NCBI RefSeq assembly: GCF_002368075.1
Contig: NZ_AP018314.1
Location: 1,154,514-1,218,513, forward strand
Length of the DNA: 64,000 nucleotides
Origin: Sphaerospermopsis kisseleviana NIES-73
GTDB taxonomy: Bacteria > Cyanobacteriota > Cyanobacteriia > Cyanobacteriales > Nostocaceae
Direction of reading: 5' to 3'
Each line of letters begins with the position of its first letter. Position 1 is the first letter of the stretch. Below, in pieces: positions 9,014-17,770 of the stretch. The notes beneath the pieces are model-generated. The model was not told the DNA's origin. It made no database searches and saw only the letters and a program-made list of their open reading frames with translations. The position numbers and the translations under genes were made by a program.

Positions 9014-10183
9014 TTGATTACAGAAAGCATTATTTCACTTCTACTATTACTGATCCAAGTACCAGCAACGGCGCTGTTATTGTCACGTTTGCTCAAGGGT
9101 CCCAGAAGACATCCACCTTTGCAACCACAACAACCAACCCCGGATATTTTGGGTAGTGTGAGTGTGGTTGTTCCCACTTTAAATGAAGCTTTGCGTATTA
9201 GTCCCCTGTTAGCTGGGTTAAGTCGGCAAAGCTATGAAGTCCGAGAAGTTATTGTTGTGGATAGCAGATCCCAGGATGGTACTCCCGACTTGGTAAAAGC
9301 TACACAACAAAAAGATCCCCGCTTTCGGGTCATGAATGATGATCCTTTACCTCCCGGTTGGGTGGGTCGTCCTTGGGCTTTACATAACGGCTTTTTGTTT
9401 AGTTCCCCAGACAGTGAGTGGTTTTTGGGGATGGATGCCGATATTCAACCTCATCCCGGTTTGGTCGCTAGTTTGGTGAAAACAGCCCAAACAGAGGGTT
9501 ATGATTTGGTTTCCCTGTCTCCTCAGTTTATTCTCAAGTATCCTGGTGAATGTTGGTTACAACCGGCTTTGTTGATGACGCTGTTATATAGATTTGATCC
9601 TGCGGGTATTCACACTGAACAACCGGAAAGGGTGATGGCTAACGGACAGTGTTTTTTATGTCGGCGCTCGGTTTTAGCGGCTGTAGATGGTTATAGCACT
9701 GCTAAAGGTTCTTTTTGTGATGATGTTACCTTAGCGCGAAATATTGCGGCGGCTGGTTTTAAGGTGGGGTTTTTGGATGGGGCTAAAGTTTTCAAAGTGC
9801 GGATGTATGAGGGAGCAAAGGAAACTTGGAAGGAGTGGGGGCGCAGTTTAGATTTAAAGGATGCTTCTAACCGCGCTCAAATTTGGGGTGATTTATGGTT
9901 ATTGTCCTCTGTACAGGGTTTACCCATATTGATTTTACTGGGCTTTCTTCCCCTGCTTCCCCTGCCTCCCCTGCTCCCCCTGCGCCTGTTATTGGGACTG
10001 AATATATTTTTACTGGTAATTCGCTTTGCTTTGTTATTGGCGATCGCTCCTTCCTACGACCGGAAAAATGCTCAGGGTGGTTGGTTGTTCTGGCTTTCTC
10101 CTTTAGCTGATCCCCTCGCTGTGCTGAGAATCTTTTTATCTGCACTCCGCAAACCCAAGGAATGGCGAGGAAGAAAGTATTGA
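9014..10183 (+). CDS. cruG: CruG, carotenoid 2'-O-glycosyltransferase (GT2-like)
   Basis: A GT2-type fold is visible: SVVVPTLNEALRISPLLAGL, then VDSRSQDGTPDLVK, the metal-binding DAD in FLGMDADIQPHPG, and QCFLCRRSVLAAVDGY. Two to three membrane segments lie at the C-terminus and one at the N-terminus. With cruF immediately upstream it fits CruG, which glycosylates myxol at the 2' position. The frame is open back to a TTG at 8939, but that stretch is repeat sequence, so I place the start at TTG 9014 (LITESIISLLLLL). No ATG is available in frame and no clear ribosome binding site marks either position. Near residue 315 a proline/leucine-rich run (LPLLPLPPLLPLRLLL) comes from a CCCCTGCC repeat-like tract. 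Confidence 0.85.
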   Translation: MITESIISLLLLLIQVPATALLLSRLLKGPRRHPPLQPQQPTPDILGSVSVVVPTLNEALRISPLLAGLSRQSYEVREVIVVDSRSQDGTPDLVKATQQKDPRFRVMNDDPLPPGWVGRPWALHNGFLFSSPDSEWFLGMDADIQPHPGLVASLVKTAQTEGYDLVSLSPQFILKYPGECWLQPALLMTLLYRFDPAGIHTEQPERVMANGQCFLCRRSVLAAVDGYSTAKGSFCDDVTLARNIAAAGFKVGFLDGAKVFKVRMYEGAKETWKEWGRSLDLKDASNRAQIWGDLWLLSSVQGLPILILLGFLPLLPLPPLLPLRLLLGLNIFLLVIRFALLLAIAPSYDRKNAQGGWLFWLSPLADPLAVLRIFLSALRKPKEWRGRKY

Positions 10184-10185
10184 GT

Positions 10186-10272
10186 AGGTGACAGGTGACA
10201 GGTGACAGGTGACAGAAAAGAGTTTTTACCAATTACCCATTACCCATTACCCATTACCCATTACCCATTACC
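10186..10272. repeat. Two tandem repeat arrays: GGTGACA (about 4 units) and TTACCCA (about 6 units)
   Basis: GGTGACAGGTGACAGGTGAC at 10187-10214 is followed by a 7-bp array of TTACCCA from about 10229 to 10272. Together they fill the space between the convergent cruG and rnhA genes. Confidence 0.85.
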
Positions 10273-10277
10273 ATGAT

Positions 10278-11186
10278 TTATTCATTGTCATTTACCACTT
10301 GATCACCTCTTTCTAGTTCCCAAAGAATTTGATTTCCTTCCCGTCGTACCCGTGAAACTATCCAATTTCGCCAACGCCATTGATCTCCCCGACTGGTGAC
10401 AGCACTTGCATGGACATCCATCAAGTCTGCTAGTTCGGAACTGGTGATTAAATAGCCTTTTTCGGCAATTTCGTCAGCAACCCGCAAAGTTTCAACTAGG
10501 TTGCGGAGGTGTAAAACCCTCATCTCAGGTGGTTTTTCGTTGTTTGTGGTTGCAGCTGACGCTGTAGATGGTTCCATAGTGGTTGTGTCTGATAAAAAAG
10601 TTCTGCTTTCCGAAATGTTTTCTTCGATTTGTGTAGAGTTGATTGGAGAATCAGATACTTTTGTGAAATTTACATTGTTTGTATTGGTTAAGGTTGCATC
10701 AAGATTTTCCGGGGATAATTGTTGAAGAGATGGAATTTTGCCGCTGGCAAAGGAGCGAGCAATCACATCACACCTTTCGTTACCTATGTTACCAGAATGT
10801 CCGCGCACGTGCTGCCATTTTACAAGTCGGCTGTTGAGTCTATCCAGGGTTTCTAACAGGTCTTGGTTTTGGACTGGGTTTCCGTCTGCTTTTTTCCAAC
10901 CTTTCTTTTTCCAACCCTGCATCCATTTGGTAACACTGTTAATGAGATATTCGCTATCGGTGTACAGGGTGATGGGTTGGGTTTGTCCAGATGTAGCAAA
11001 AAATTCTAGGGCAGCGATCGCCGCTTGCATTTCCATTTTATTATTGGTGGTATGCCGGGATGCGTCCCCCATTTCGTAAACTGAACCATCATTAAAGTAA
11101 ACAACAACACCCCAACCACCAGGACCAGGGTTGCCAGTGCAAGCACCATCGGTATATATGCTTTGAATTATGCGTTGTGTAGACAT
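10278..11186 (-). CDS. rnhA: Ribonuclease HI with C-terminal extension
   Basis: Residues 1-150 form a complete RNase HI domain: IYTDGACTGNPGPGGWG with the first catalytic Asp, KMEMQAAIAAL with the Glu, LYTDSEYLI with the second Asp, and WQHVRGHSGNIGNERCD with the His and last Asp. It degrades the RNA strand of RNA-DNA hybrids. Residues 151-302 are an extension: a low-complexity Ser/Thr/Asn linker, then a conserved segment (LRNLVETLRVADEIAEKGYL onward) that looks like a winged-helix nucleic acid binding domain. Similar extensions occur in other filamentous cyanobacteria. It is monocistronic. Confidence 0.93.
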   Translation of the reverse strand: MSTQRIIQSIYTDGACTGNPGPGGWGVVVYFNDGSVYEMGDASRHTTNNKMEMQAAIAALEFFATSGQTQPITLYTDSEYLINSVTKWMQGWKKKGWKKADGNPVQNQDLLETLDRLNSRLVKWQHVRGHSGNIGNERCDVIARSFASGKIPSLQQLSPENLDATLTNTNNVNFTKVSDSPINSTQIEENISESRTFLSDTTTMEPSTASAATTNNEKPPEMRVLHLRNLVETLRVADEIAEKGYLITSSELADLMDVHASAVTSRGDQWRWRNWIVSRVRREGNQILWELERGDQVVNDNE

Positions 11187-11709
11187 GATGAGTGATTAAA
11201 AATTCAAAATTAAAAATTAATAATGAGTTGCACACAGAGATTAGCAAAAAAGGGTTTTATAAATCAAGTCATCAAAGTTGCACCCTCAGTCATCAATTAT
11301 CAGTCATCAGCCAATAGTATTATTAGTCAAAATGAAGCAGTTTTGATTTCAATAATGTTATTTACATCTATAGTGATCCGATTTGATTCATGAATTTTTC
11401 GTGGAGGCAGGGAACAGGAAACTCTTAACAGGAAAGAACGCTGTCAGTATTTATGGTGAGCGAAGCCGAACCATGTACTGAGTTCTGTTCAAAAATCAAA
11501 TAGGAGTCCTATATTTCTGTTAATTATGTTTATTTTATATGTTTATTTTAGATAACTAAAACTATTCTCTATTCCCTATTCCTTCTTCACTATTTTCTAA
11601 CTCCACAAAAATACTTTCAACAATATTCCCAATTTATATTAATATTTTATTGTCATTTATTGTCAAATATCAAACAATGATTCAATTAACTGTAGTCAAG
11701 AAAATCATC
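11187..11709. other. Intergenic region without a recognised gene
   Basis: About 520 bp of AT-rich sequence between rnhA and the DUF1499-like gene. It holds short AAAATTAAAAATTAA and ATCAGTCATCA repeats and a small GGTGAGCGAAGCC repeat fragment near 11455. No convincing open frame or RNA gene was found. Confidence 0.5.
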
Positions 11710-12189
11710 ATGCAATATCTAAACACATTTCCACAAAGGATAAAGAGTATTACATTAGCAATACTCTTAACCTTATTTATTGGTTTCATGCTTCCTGCTG
11801 TTACATGGGCAACTGGTTTAGGAGTGACATCAGGTTATCTGAGTCCTTGTCCCAATACAAATAACTGTGTTGTCAGTCAAAATGCAGATACTAAACACGC
11901 CATTGATCCGATTATTTATCATGTAGACCGTGATCAAGCAAGAAAAACCTTACTCCAAGTTCTCACTGTTGTACCACGTACAGAAGTTATAGAACAAACA
12001 GATAATTACATTCATGCTATTTCTAAAAGTCGCATCTTCAAATTTGTTGATGATGTAGAGTTTTATTTACCAAATGATGAACCAGTAATTCATATCCGTT
12101 CAGCTTCTCGTGTGGGAGAGTCGGATCTTGGTGTCAACCGCAGACGTATGGAACAAATTCGTTTAGCTTTGCGTGATTTAAACATTTAA
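11710..12189 (+). CDS. DUF1499-family exported protein
   Basis: The protein (about 159 residues from the ATG at 11710) starts with a signal peptide or anchor, ITLAILLTLFIGFMLPAVTWA, followed by GYLSPCPNTNNCVVSQNAD and IHIRSASRVGESDLGVNRRR. The CPxxxNCV and SASRVGxSDLGVNRxR motifs are those of DUF1499, a family seen in cyanobacteria and chloroplasts with no settled function. An in-frame GTG/ATG allows a start at 11650, but the 11710 start gives the better signal peptide. It stands alone. Confidence 0.8.
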   Translation: MQYLNTFPQRIKSITLAILLTLFIGFMLPAVTWATGLGVTSGYLSPCPNTNNCVVSQNADTKHAIDPIIYHVDRDQARKTLLQVLTVVPRTEVIEQTDNYIHAISKSRIFKFVDDVEFYLPNDEPVIHIRSASRVGESDLGVNRRRMEQIRLALRDLNI

Positions 12190-12238
12190 TTGAAATAGAA
12201 ATCAAATATTGATTTTCTAGCATCATCTATTCATCAAA

Positions 12239-12802
12239 TTACCTTTGATTGTGAACCTGAGACAAGGGAGTTAACAAACCATCAATACTGACAAAATTTT
12301 TCTGTTGATGATATTCTTTAATTCCCTGTTCACCTTTCTTAATAGCCCAGTTAACTAAAGTGTCTCTTTGTCTTTTATATTCATAAAATGGCACAGCAAA
12401 ACCACAGGAAGTTTGCACCCTGTCAATATCAGCAACAATTATTTGCCGAGTTCCGTTAATCGGAGGAAATAAAGAATACAAATAATCCCATTCAGCAGCA
12501 TTAGGTAATATAGTTTTTCCCTGTCCATAAAGCCGCAAAATAGAAGGTGGTTCTTGAAAAGCGCAAAACATAAATGTAATTCTGCCATTTTCTAACAGAT
12601 GGGCAGAAGTTTCATTACCGCTACCTGTGACATCTAAATAAGCAACCCGATGGGGTGAAAGAATACGAAAGCTATCTAAACCTTTAGGAGAAATGTTAAC
12701 ATGACCAGTAGGACTTAAAGGGGCAGTCCCAACAAAAAACATCTGCTGATTTGCAATAAATTTTTGCAATTCTTCGGTGATAGATTCAAAAACTTTAGCC
12801 AT
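12239..12802 (-). CDS. Pyridoxamine 5'-phosphate oxidase-family (FMN-binding split barrel) protein
   Basis: From the ATG at 12802 the protein is 187 residues beginning MAKVFESITEELQKFIANQQ. The sequence FFVGTAPLSPTGHVNISPKG followed by YLDVTGSGNETSAHLLENGR and ITFMFCAFQEPPSILRLYGQ is the pattern of the PNPOx-like flavin-binding barrel. These proteins bind FMN or F420 and reduce small substrates; this subgroup has no known substrate. The longer start at 12850 adds sixteen residues without family support. It is divergent from the PLP enzyme gene next door. Confidence 0.8.
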   Translation of the reverse strand: MAKVFESITEELQKFIANQQMFFVGTAPLSPTGHVNISPKGLDSFRILSPHRVAYLDVTGSGNETSAHLLENGRITFMFCAFQEPPSILRLYGQGKTILPNAAEWDYLYSLFPPINGTRQIIVADIDRVQTSCGFAVPFYEYKRQRDTLVNWAIKKGEQGIKEYHQQKNFVSIDGLLTPLSQVHNQR

Positions 12803-12871
12803 AAACAGTTTGATAGTTTTTGCAGATTTGTTATTTTCTACCATTCTCACAAAGCTTAACTTGTGTTTGAA

Positions 12872-13807
12872 ATGTCGTCAATATTTTTATCTCCACCTCT
12901 AGAAAAAATTAATCATCAAATAGCTGATAGTGCTGGTGTTGAGTTATATGTATTCCGTCTTGATCTCATGCACCCCCAAATTAATGGTAACAAATGGTTC
13001 AAGCTGAAATACAATTTATTAGAAGCTCAGGAAAAAAAATACTCTACCATTCTTACTTTTGGTGGTGCTTATTCTAACCATATTTTTGCTACCGCTGCCG
13101 CAGGTAAGGTTTTTGGTTTGCGTACTCTTGGGGTGATTCGTGGAGAAGAAACTTTACCACTGAATCCTACCTTAAATTTTGCCATAGAACAAGGCATGGA
13201 GTTAGTATATTGCGATCGCACAACTTACAAAAAACGGCACACAAACCAACTACAGGAAGAATTAAAACAACGATTTGGTGAAGTATTCATCATTCCCGAA
13301 GGTGGTGGTAATTTAAATGGTGTGCGTGGTTGTACAGAAATCATGGAAAACCTAAAATATCTTGACATTGACACAATTTGTCTCGCCTGTGGCACAGGTA
13401 CAACCCTAGCTGGAATTGCTTTATCATTACATTCAAATCAGAAAATTATCGGATTTCCTATATTAAAAGGTGGAGAATTTTTAGCACCACAGATTACAAA
13501 TTTAACACAAGATTATATTCAATCCGGTTTACCTGTACCAGTTCATAATCCGGCACATTGGCAATTGCTATACAATTACCATTTCGGAGGTTATGCAAAA
13601 GTTAACCAAGAGTTAATTAAATTTTGTCACACATTCCAACAGGAACATAACATACCCCTAGATTACGTATATACGGGAAAAATGTTTTATGGTGTAATGG
13701 ATTTATTAAAAAAGGGATTTTTTTCACCAGGTAAAATACTATTAATACATACTGGTGGGTTACAAGGAAATTCTGGTATCGAAGAAAAATTACTTAAAAA
13801 AATATGA
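12872..13807 (+). CDS. PLP-dependent ACC deaminase/D-cysteine desulfhydrase family enzyme
   Basis: The protein is about 311 residues from ATG 12872 (a GTG at 12863 is also possible). It shows fold type II PLP motifs: NGNKWFKLKYNLLEAQ with the Schiff-base lysine, FGGAYSNHIFATAAAGKVFG, the phosphate loop CGTGTTLAGIALSL, and the terminal IHTGGLQGNSG. ACC deaminase and D-cysteine desulfhydrase cannot be separated by reading alone; desulfhydrase activity is more usual outside rhizosphere bacteria. A 33-bp palindrome follows the stop codon and probably terminates this and the convergent gene. Confidence 0.85.
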   Translation: MSSIFLSPPLEKINHQIADSAGVELYVFRLDLMHPQINGNKWFKLKYNLLEAQEKKYSTILTFGGAYSNHIFATAAAGKVFGLRTLGVIRGEETLPLNPTLNFAIEQGMELVYCDRTTYKKRHTNQLQEELKQRFGEVFIIPEGGGNLNGVRGCTEIMENLKYLDIDTICLACGTGTTLAGIALSLHSNQKIIGFPILKGGEFLAPQITNLTQDYIQSGLPVPVHNPAHWQLLYNYHFGGYAKVNQELIKFCHTFQQEHNIPLDYVYTGKMFYGVMDLLKKGFFSPGKILLIHTGGLQGNSGIEEKLLKKI

Positions 13808-13843
13808 AAAACATATTTAATTAAAACAAATTTTTTACCACTA

Positions 13844-13876
13844 AGATCCCCGACTTCTTCAAGAAGTCGGGGATCT
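13844..13876. terminator. Perfect 33-bp palindrome between convergent genes, likely two-way terminator
   Basis: AGATCCCCGACTTCTT (13844-13859) and its exact reverse complement (13861-13876) flank a single base. Both neighbours end next to it (stop at 13807 on plus, 13882 on minus). A T-rich run, ttttttacca, precedes it and serves the minus-strand reading. Confidence 0.65.
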
Positions 13877-13881
13877 GAAAA

Positions 13882-14304
13882 TCATAAAGTTACACCATGT
13901 TTTTTAGCAATTTCAGTAAGTTGATCATACTGATGTTGTGCTGCTTTCGTTAAAATTGCTTCTGCTTCTGTGGGATCAGTACCATCTTTAGGAATTAAAT
14001 ACTTCACATAAAGAGAAACAAAATCAACAACAGCTGCTAAACCAGACAAATCATGTTTATCAGATTGTTGTCCAGCAATAACAGCAACTAAACCAGCACG
14101 AATAGGATCAGGTTTCAATTTCATAAACTGATCAATTAGCTGTTTTAAATAATCTGCTGTTGCTAAATTTTGCAACTTACTTTGATCAGGTTTAAATTCC
14201 AATCCTGCGGCTTTAGACTGTTCTAAAACACACCATTCTGTAAATTCTTGCAGTGCAGCATCAGTAAGTTTAGGGAGATATTGGTACAGTTCTAAATTAG
14301 ACAC
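13882..14304 (-). CDS. Hypothetical protein, helical
   Basis: A 140-residue soluble protein with no recognised motif; it begins MSNLELYQYLPKLTDAALQE and appears wholly alpha-helical. The composition is ordinary and the frame is well closed by stop codons, so it is probably a real gene. It lies downstream of a decayed small reading frame on the same strand (14470-14615). I cannot assign a function. Confidence 0.6.
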   Translation of the reverse strand: MSNLELYQYLPKLTDAALQEFTEWCVLEQSKAAGLEFKPDQSKLQNLATADYLKQLIDQFMKLKPDPIRAGLVAVIAGQQSDKHDLSGLAAVVDFVSLYVKYLIPKDGTDPTEAEAILTKAAQHQYDQLTEIAKKHGVTL

Positions 14305-14469
14305 AAGGTGACACCAAATTGAGGTTTTTTAATTGCATCAAGTCCACCCTAACCTACTGTTTGATAGAGTTTTGTAATAAAACTGACAATATAGGTTTTA
14401 GATCCCCCCAACCCCCCTTAAAAAGCAGGGCTGTTTCATTCGTTTAAGAGGGTACATTTGTCAATATCT

Positions 14470-14615
14470 TTAGTGATAGTTTTTGAAACAAAATTGATGT
14501 GAACCAGCTACAATACCAGCAGCAGGAGGCGCAACAACACTCGTAGTTCGCTATTTGCTAAATTACCTCCTGCTTGAACTAGACTGTCAGCAGCTTTTTT
14601 CAAATATTTTCGCAT
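14470..14615 (-). pseudogene. Relic of a small Gly/Ala-rich peptide gene, frameshifted
   Basis: On the minus strand an ATG at 14615 opens MRKYLKKAADSLVQAGGNLA. One frame over, the same stretch continues TTSVVAPPAAGIVAGSHQF and reaches a stop at 14470. Joining the two needs a frame change near 14548. The hydrophobic Gly/Ala-rich second half hints at a secreted or membrane-active small peptide, but no family is recognised. Confidence 0.3.
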
Positions 14616-14629
14616 TGTGAATTGGTATG

Positions 14630-14662
14630 AGATACCGGACTTCTTCAAGAAGTCCGGTATCT
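14630..14662. repeat. Perfect 33-bp palindrome, AGATACCGGACTTCTT variant
   Basis: The arms 14630-14645 and 14647-14662 are exact reverse complements. It is the same design as 13844-13876, but the stem bases differ in a paired way (ATCCCCGAC became ATACCGGAC with matching change on the other arm). It lies 52 bp upstream of a Uma2 gene. Confidence 0.8.
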
Positions 14663-14713
14663 ATAAACTTGAGGATTGCTATAATAAAATTAATATACAT
14701 AATAAAATAAACT

Positions 14714-15352
14714 ATGATAGCCACTACAACCCCAGCAGAAACGAGAACTTTAGTAGAAAACATTAGCTGGCAAACATTTAAAACTATGCTGGCAGAAATG
14801 GGATGTAACCGTAACACCAAATTTGCTTATGATCATGGAAATATAGAAATTATGACTCCCCAAATGCCCCATGAAAATTCTAACCGTAATATAGAAGGTT
14901 TTGTAATAATTTTATGTGAAGAATTAGGATTAGAAATTAAACGCGCTGGTTCTTTGACATTAACGAGAGATGATATCCAACGTGGTGCAGAACCAGATAG
15001 TAGTTATTACATTCAAAATGAATATTTAGTGAGAAGTAAAGATAAAATAGATTTAGCTATTGATCCACCACCAGATTTAGTTTTAGAAGTGGAGTATTCC
15101 CGACCCCAAATTGATAAATTAAAACTTTATGCCGCTTTGGGTATTCCTGAATTTTGGCGTTATAATGGTAGTGAATTAAGAATCTATACTCTCACCAATG
15201 GAGAATATTTAGAAGTTGAAATCAGTCCCACTTTTACACCTATAACTATCAAGGAAATTCCTGGATTTTTGGCAGAAACTTCAAACATCGGAGAAATAGC
15301 GACAACACGCATTTTTAGAAATTGGGTGAAAGAACAATTATGGAAAAAATGA
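14714..15352 (+). CDS. Uma2-family (DUF820) restriction endonuclease-like protein
   Basis: The 212-residue protein has the Uma2 pattern: an N-terminal WQTFKTMLAEM segment, IEIMTPQMPHENSNRNIEGF, AEPDSSYYIQN, and the PD-(D/E)xK-type core DPPPDLVLEVEYSRPQIDKL. The family is hugely expanded in filamentous cyanobacteria and its cellular role is unknown. A close relative lies at 50027-50665 and a more distant one directly downstream at 15450. Its base use matches its surroundings. Confidence 0.85.
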   Translation: MIATTTPAETRTLVENISWQTFKTMLAEMGCNRNTKFAYDHGNIEIMTPQMPHENSNRNIEGFVIILCEELGLEIKRAGSLTLTRDDIQRGAEPDSSYYIQNEYLVRSKDKIDLAIDPPPDLVLEVEYSRPQIDKLKLYAALGIPEFWRYNGSELRIYTLTNGEYLEVEISPTFTPITIKEIPGFLAETSNIGEIATTRIFRNWVKEQLWKK

Positions 15353-15406
15353 AACATTAAAACCTTAAAAATCATTGTTGAAAAACATGATTTGTTTTTT
15401 GAAGCC

Positions 15407-15447
15407 AAAATCTAAAATCTAAAATCCAAAATCTAAAATCTAAAATA
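15407..15447. repeat. Heptanucleotide repeat, TAAAATC type
   Basis: Five to six units of AAAATCTAAAATCTAAAATC type lie directly before the ATG of the following Uma2 gene, leaving no clear ribosome binding site there. Confidence 0.8.
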
Positions 15448-15449
15448 AA

Positions 15450-16208
15450 ATGACTTACTCACCACCTTTACCCCCACAAACAGAACCACCCCTTCCCCCA
15501 AGGGAAACCTTACCCACAATGTATGATTTACCAAGCGAAAACCAGGAGGAAAAAGGTTTGCCAGATGATTTTCATTTTTTACAACCCTTACTTTTATATT
15601 TGACTTTTCAACCCATAAACTGGAATCCAGAATTAGTTTATAGTGCTGCGGATCTCAATCTTTATTATGATCTACAACATCCTTTATGGTATAAAAGACC
15701 TGATTGGTTTGGTGTAGTTGGAGTTTCTAAATTATATAATCATCAAGATTTGCGTTTAAGTTATGTCACTTGGCAAGAACCAGCTAACCCTTTTGTGGTA
15801 GTTGAATTATTATCACCGGGAACAGAAGAAGAAGATTTAGGAACTAAAGCAAGTCAAGCAGATAAACCCCCTACAAAATGGGAAGTTTACGAACGCATAT
15901 TAAGGATTCCTTATTATATTGTTTTTAGTCGTTATACCAACGAAGTCCGCGCATTTCAATTAGTAGGTGGTCATTATGAATCTGTAAATTTTATTGATGG
16001 ACGTTTACATATCCCAGAAATAGGTTTAAGTTTGGGGTTATGGGAAGGAACATTTCGTGGTATTCCTAAACTTTGGTTGAGGTGGTTTACATTAGATGGA
16101 GAATTAATTCCCGAACCTTCAGAAGAAGCAAAGGCAGCGAAAATAAAAGCCGAAAAATTAGCGGAAAAATTGCGTAAATTGGGTATTAATCCTGATGAAA
16201 TTATGTAA
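15450..16208 (+). CDS. Uma2-family (DUF820) endonuclease-like protein, long form
   Basis: The 252-residue protein belongs to the Uma2 subgroup with a proline-rich N-terminus (PPLPPQTEPPLPPRETLP) and the core WYKRPDWFGVVGVSK and EPANPFVVVELLSPGTEEED. It ends in a charged Lys/Glu/Ala helix. Function is unknown. It follows the first Uma2 gene by 97 bp on the same strand, but the repeat array between them argues against tight coupling. It is convergent with the cup gene. Confidence 0.85.
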   Translation: MTYSPPLPPQTEPPLPPRETLPTMYDLPSENQEEKGLPDDFHFLQPLLLYLTFQPINWNPELVYSAADLNLYYDLQHPLWYKRPDWFGVVGVSKLYNHQDLRLSYVTWQEPANPFVVVELLSPGTEEEDLGTKASQADKPPTKWEVYERILRIPYYIVFSRYTNEVRAFQLVGGHYESVNFIDGRLHIPEIGLSLGLWEGTFRGIPKLWLRWFTLDGELIPEPSEEAKAAKIKAEKLAEKLRKLGINPDEIM

Positions 16209-16243
16209 TAGTAAATAACTACTCAATTACGTAGTTTAAGTGT

Positions 16244-16276
16244 AGATACCGGACTTTTTAAAGAAGTCTGGTATCT
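16244..16276. terminator. Palindromic hairpin between convergent uma2 and cup genes
   Basis: AGATACCGGACTTTTT at 16244-16259 pairs with AAGAAGTCTGGTATCT at 16261-16276, allowing two G-T type pairs. It sits between stops at 16208 (plus) and 16285 (minus), again suggesting two-way termination. Confidence 0.6.
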
Positions 16277-16284
16277 TTAGCTGA

Positions 16285-17607
16285 TTAACGATAATCTTGA
16301 CTTTGAACACTCCGCAATTTCGCCGCATCTCTCATACCATAATCAGCACGAGTGAAGCGATTCAATTGCATTTCAAAAAACTCCCGATTTGCCTGTAAAT
16401 GTTTAGGATTGGGATCATCTAAAGGATATAACAACGCAGTTCTTAAAGCTTGAATTACCGCAGATGTGACATTGTACATTGAACGTTGGAAAGTTACACC
16501 CAACTGAATCAACATATCATCTTCACCCCGACAATGTTTTTTGTAATAATCAACTAAATATTGGGGCAGAAAATGCAACATATCCTGCATTAATAATGTG
16601 GGTGGAATACCCGCAGTACCTACAGGGAATACGTCAGCGTAAAGAATGCCATAATGGAAGTCTTTTTGGTCTTCTGGTACTTGTCCTGCTTGGGCATTAT
16701 AAGACTTTGTGCCTCTAAATGGTGCAGTCCGGTAAAATACAGCTTCTACATAGGGTAAAGCTGCTTCATATAACCAAGTAAAACCTTTAGATTTGGGAAT
16801 GACTTCATAACATTCACCATCAACATAAACATGATGATAAATAGGACGACCGGCGATCGCAAAAATACCATTCACTAAAAAATTCATGGCATCAGGAACA
16901 CCTTTAAAACCGCCTTCATCATAAATATCCGACATTTCAAAAAATACCGGTGCCATTACTTCCCAGAAAAGTCCTAAATTGGCATAATAAGACATCATCC
17001 GGCACTGTTCCAAAAACATATCAGGGAACAGTTTATAAAGTCCCAACATTAAAGGATTTTTCTTAAAGTAAGCTTTAATTGCTTTATCAGCATTAGCTTT
17101 ATATTCATCCGAATCTAAATAGGCATCAAATTGATTTACAGGGGCGTACATTTTCCGATGCCATAACATCGCTTGCATACAAGCTTCCGCAAATTCCATG
17201 TTAATTCTGTCATGGAATAAATGATGTAGTAACTTTGGCATTTTGCGAGTTTCACCCTTTTCCATAAATGCCAAAAGTTCAGGATGTGCTGTAGCTTCAC
17301 CGCGCCAAATTCTTAAATCAGCATCATCCCCTGCATAATGATTATGTAAGTCTAAATATTCTTGAGGTAAGAAATATTTAAAAGCAGGCAGAGGATTTAA
17401 AAAGACTCTTTCCCCAATATAAAGCAAGTCGCGCCAGTAAAAATCCATCGGTACTGCGTAAGCTTTATAAATACCGATGATTTGCATTAAGTTTTCTGGT
17501 GTATCTGGCAGCATTGAACCACCAGCTTCTAGACGATGAATGACATCGGCAAATTCGTGATTTGATGGTGGTAGTTTGGTGATTGGTTTATCGGGAGTTT
17601 GTACCAT
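16285..17607 (-). CDS. CO2 hydration protein of the NDH-1 CO2-uptake complex (CupA/CupB, ChpX/ChpY family)
   Basis: The 440-residue soluble protein is recognised as the CO2 hydration protein by family-typical stretches such as YIGERVFLNPLPAFKYFLP, FHDRINMEFAEACMQAMLWH and MSYYANLGLFWEVMAPVFFE. Family knowledge: with NdhD3/NdhF3 or NdhD4/NdhF4 it converts CO2 to bicarbonate on the cytoplasmic side of the thylakoid. Gene order ndhF-ndhD-cup supports this. No cupS-like gene follows, unlike the classic inducible ndhF3-ndhD3-cupA-cupS operon, so I do not choose between CupA and CupB. A multi-hairpin repeat separates it from ndhD. Confidence 0.9.
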   Translation of the reverse strand: MVQTPDKPITKLPPSNHEFADVIHRLEAGGSMLPDTPENLMQIIGIYKAYAVPMDFYWRDLLYIGERVFLNPLPAFKYFLPQEYLDLHNHYAGDDADLRIWRGEATAHPELLAFMEKGETRKMPKLLHHLFHDRINMEFAEACMQAMLWHRKMYAPVNQFDAYLDSDEYKANADKAIKAYFKKNPLMLGLYKLFPDMFLEQCRMMSYYANLGLFWEVMAPVFFEMSDIYDEGGFKGVPDAMNFLVNGIFAIAGRPIYHHVYVDGECYEVIPKSKGFTWLYEAALPYVEAVFYRTAPFRGTKSYNAQAGQVPEDQKDFHYGILYADVFPVGTAGIPPTLLMQDMLHFLPQYLVDYYKKHCRGEDDMLIQLGVTFQRSMYNVTSAVIQALRTALLYPLDDPNPKHLQANREFFEMQLNRFTRADYGMRDAAKLRSVQSQDYR

Positions 17608-17770
17608 TTTGATTTCCTATATTTATGAATTTATCACGCAGAGACGCAGAGGCACAGAGAGATTTAAGAGGTTAATAAATGTACTAGATTATCTATCTTA
17701 TTCCTTTTCTTCTTCTCATTCTTCTCTTCCTTAGTGTTCTTCGTGCCTTCGTGGTTTTTCTCGTTTTTTT

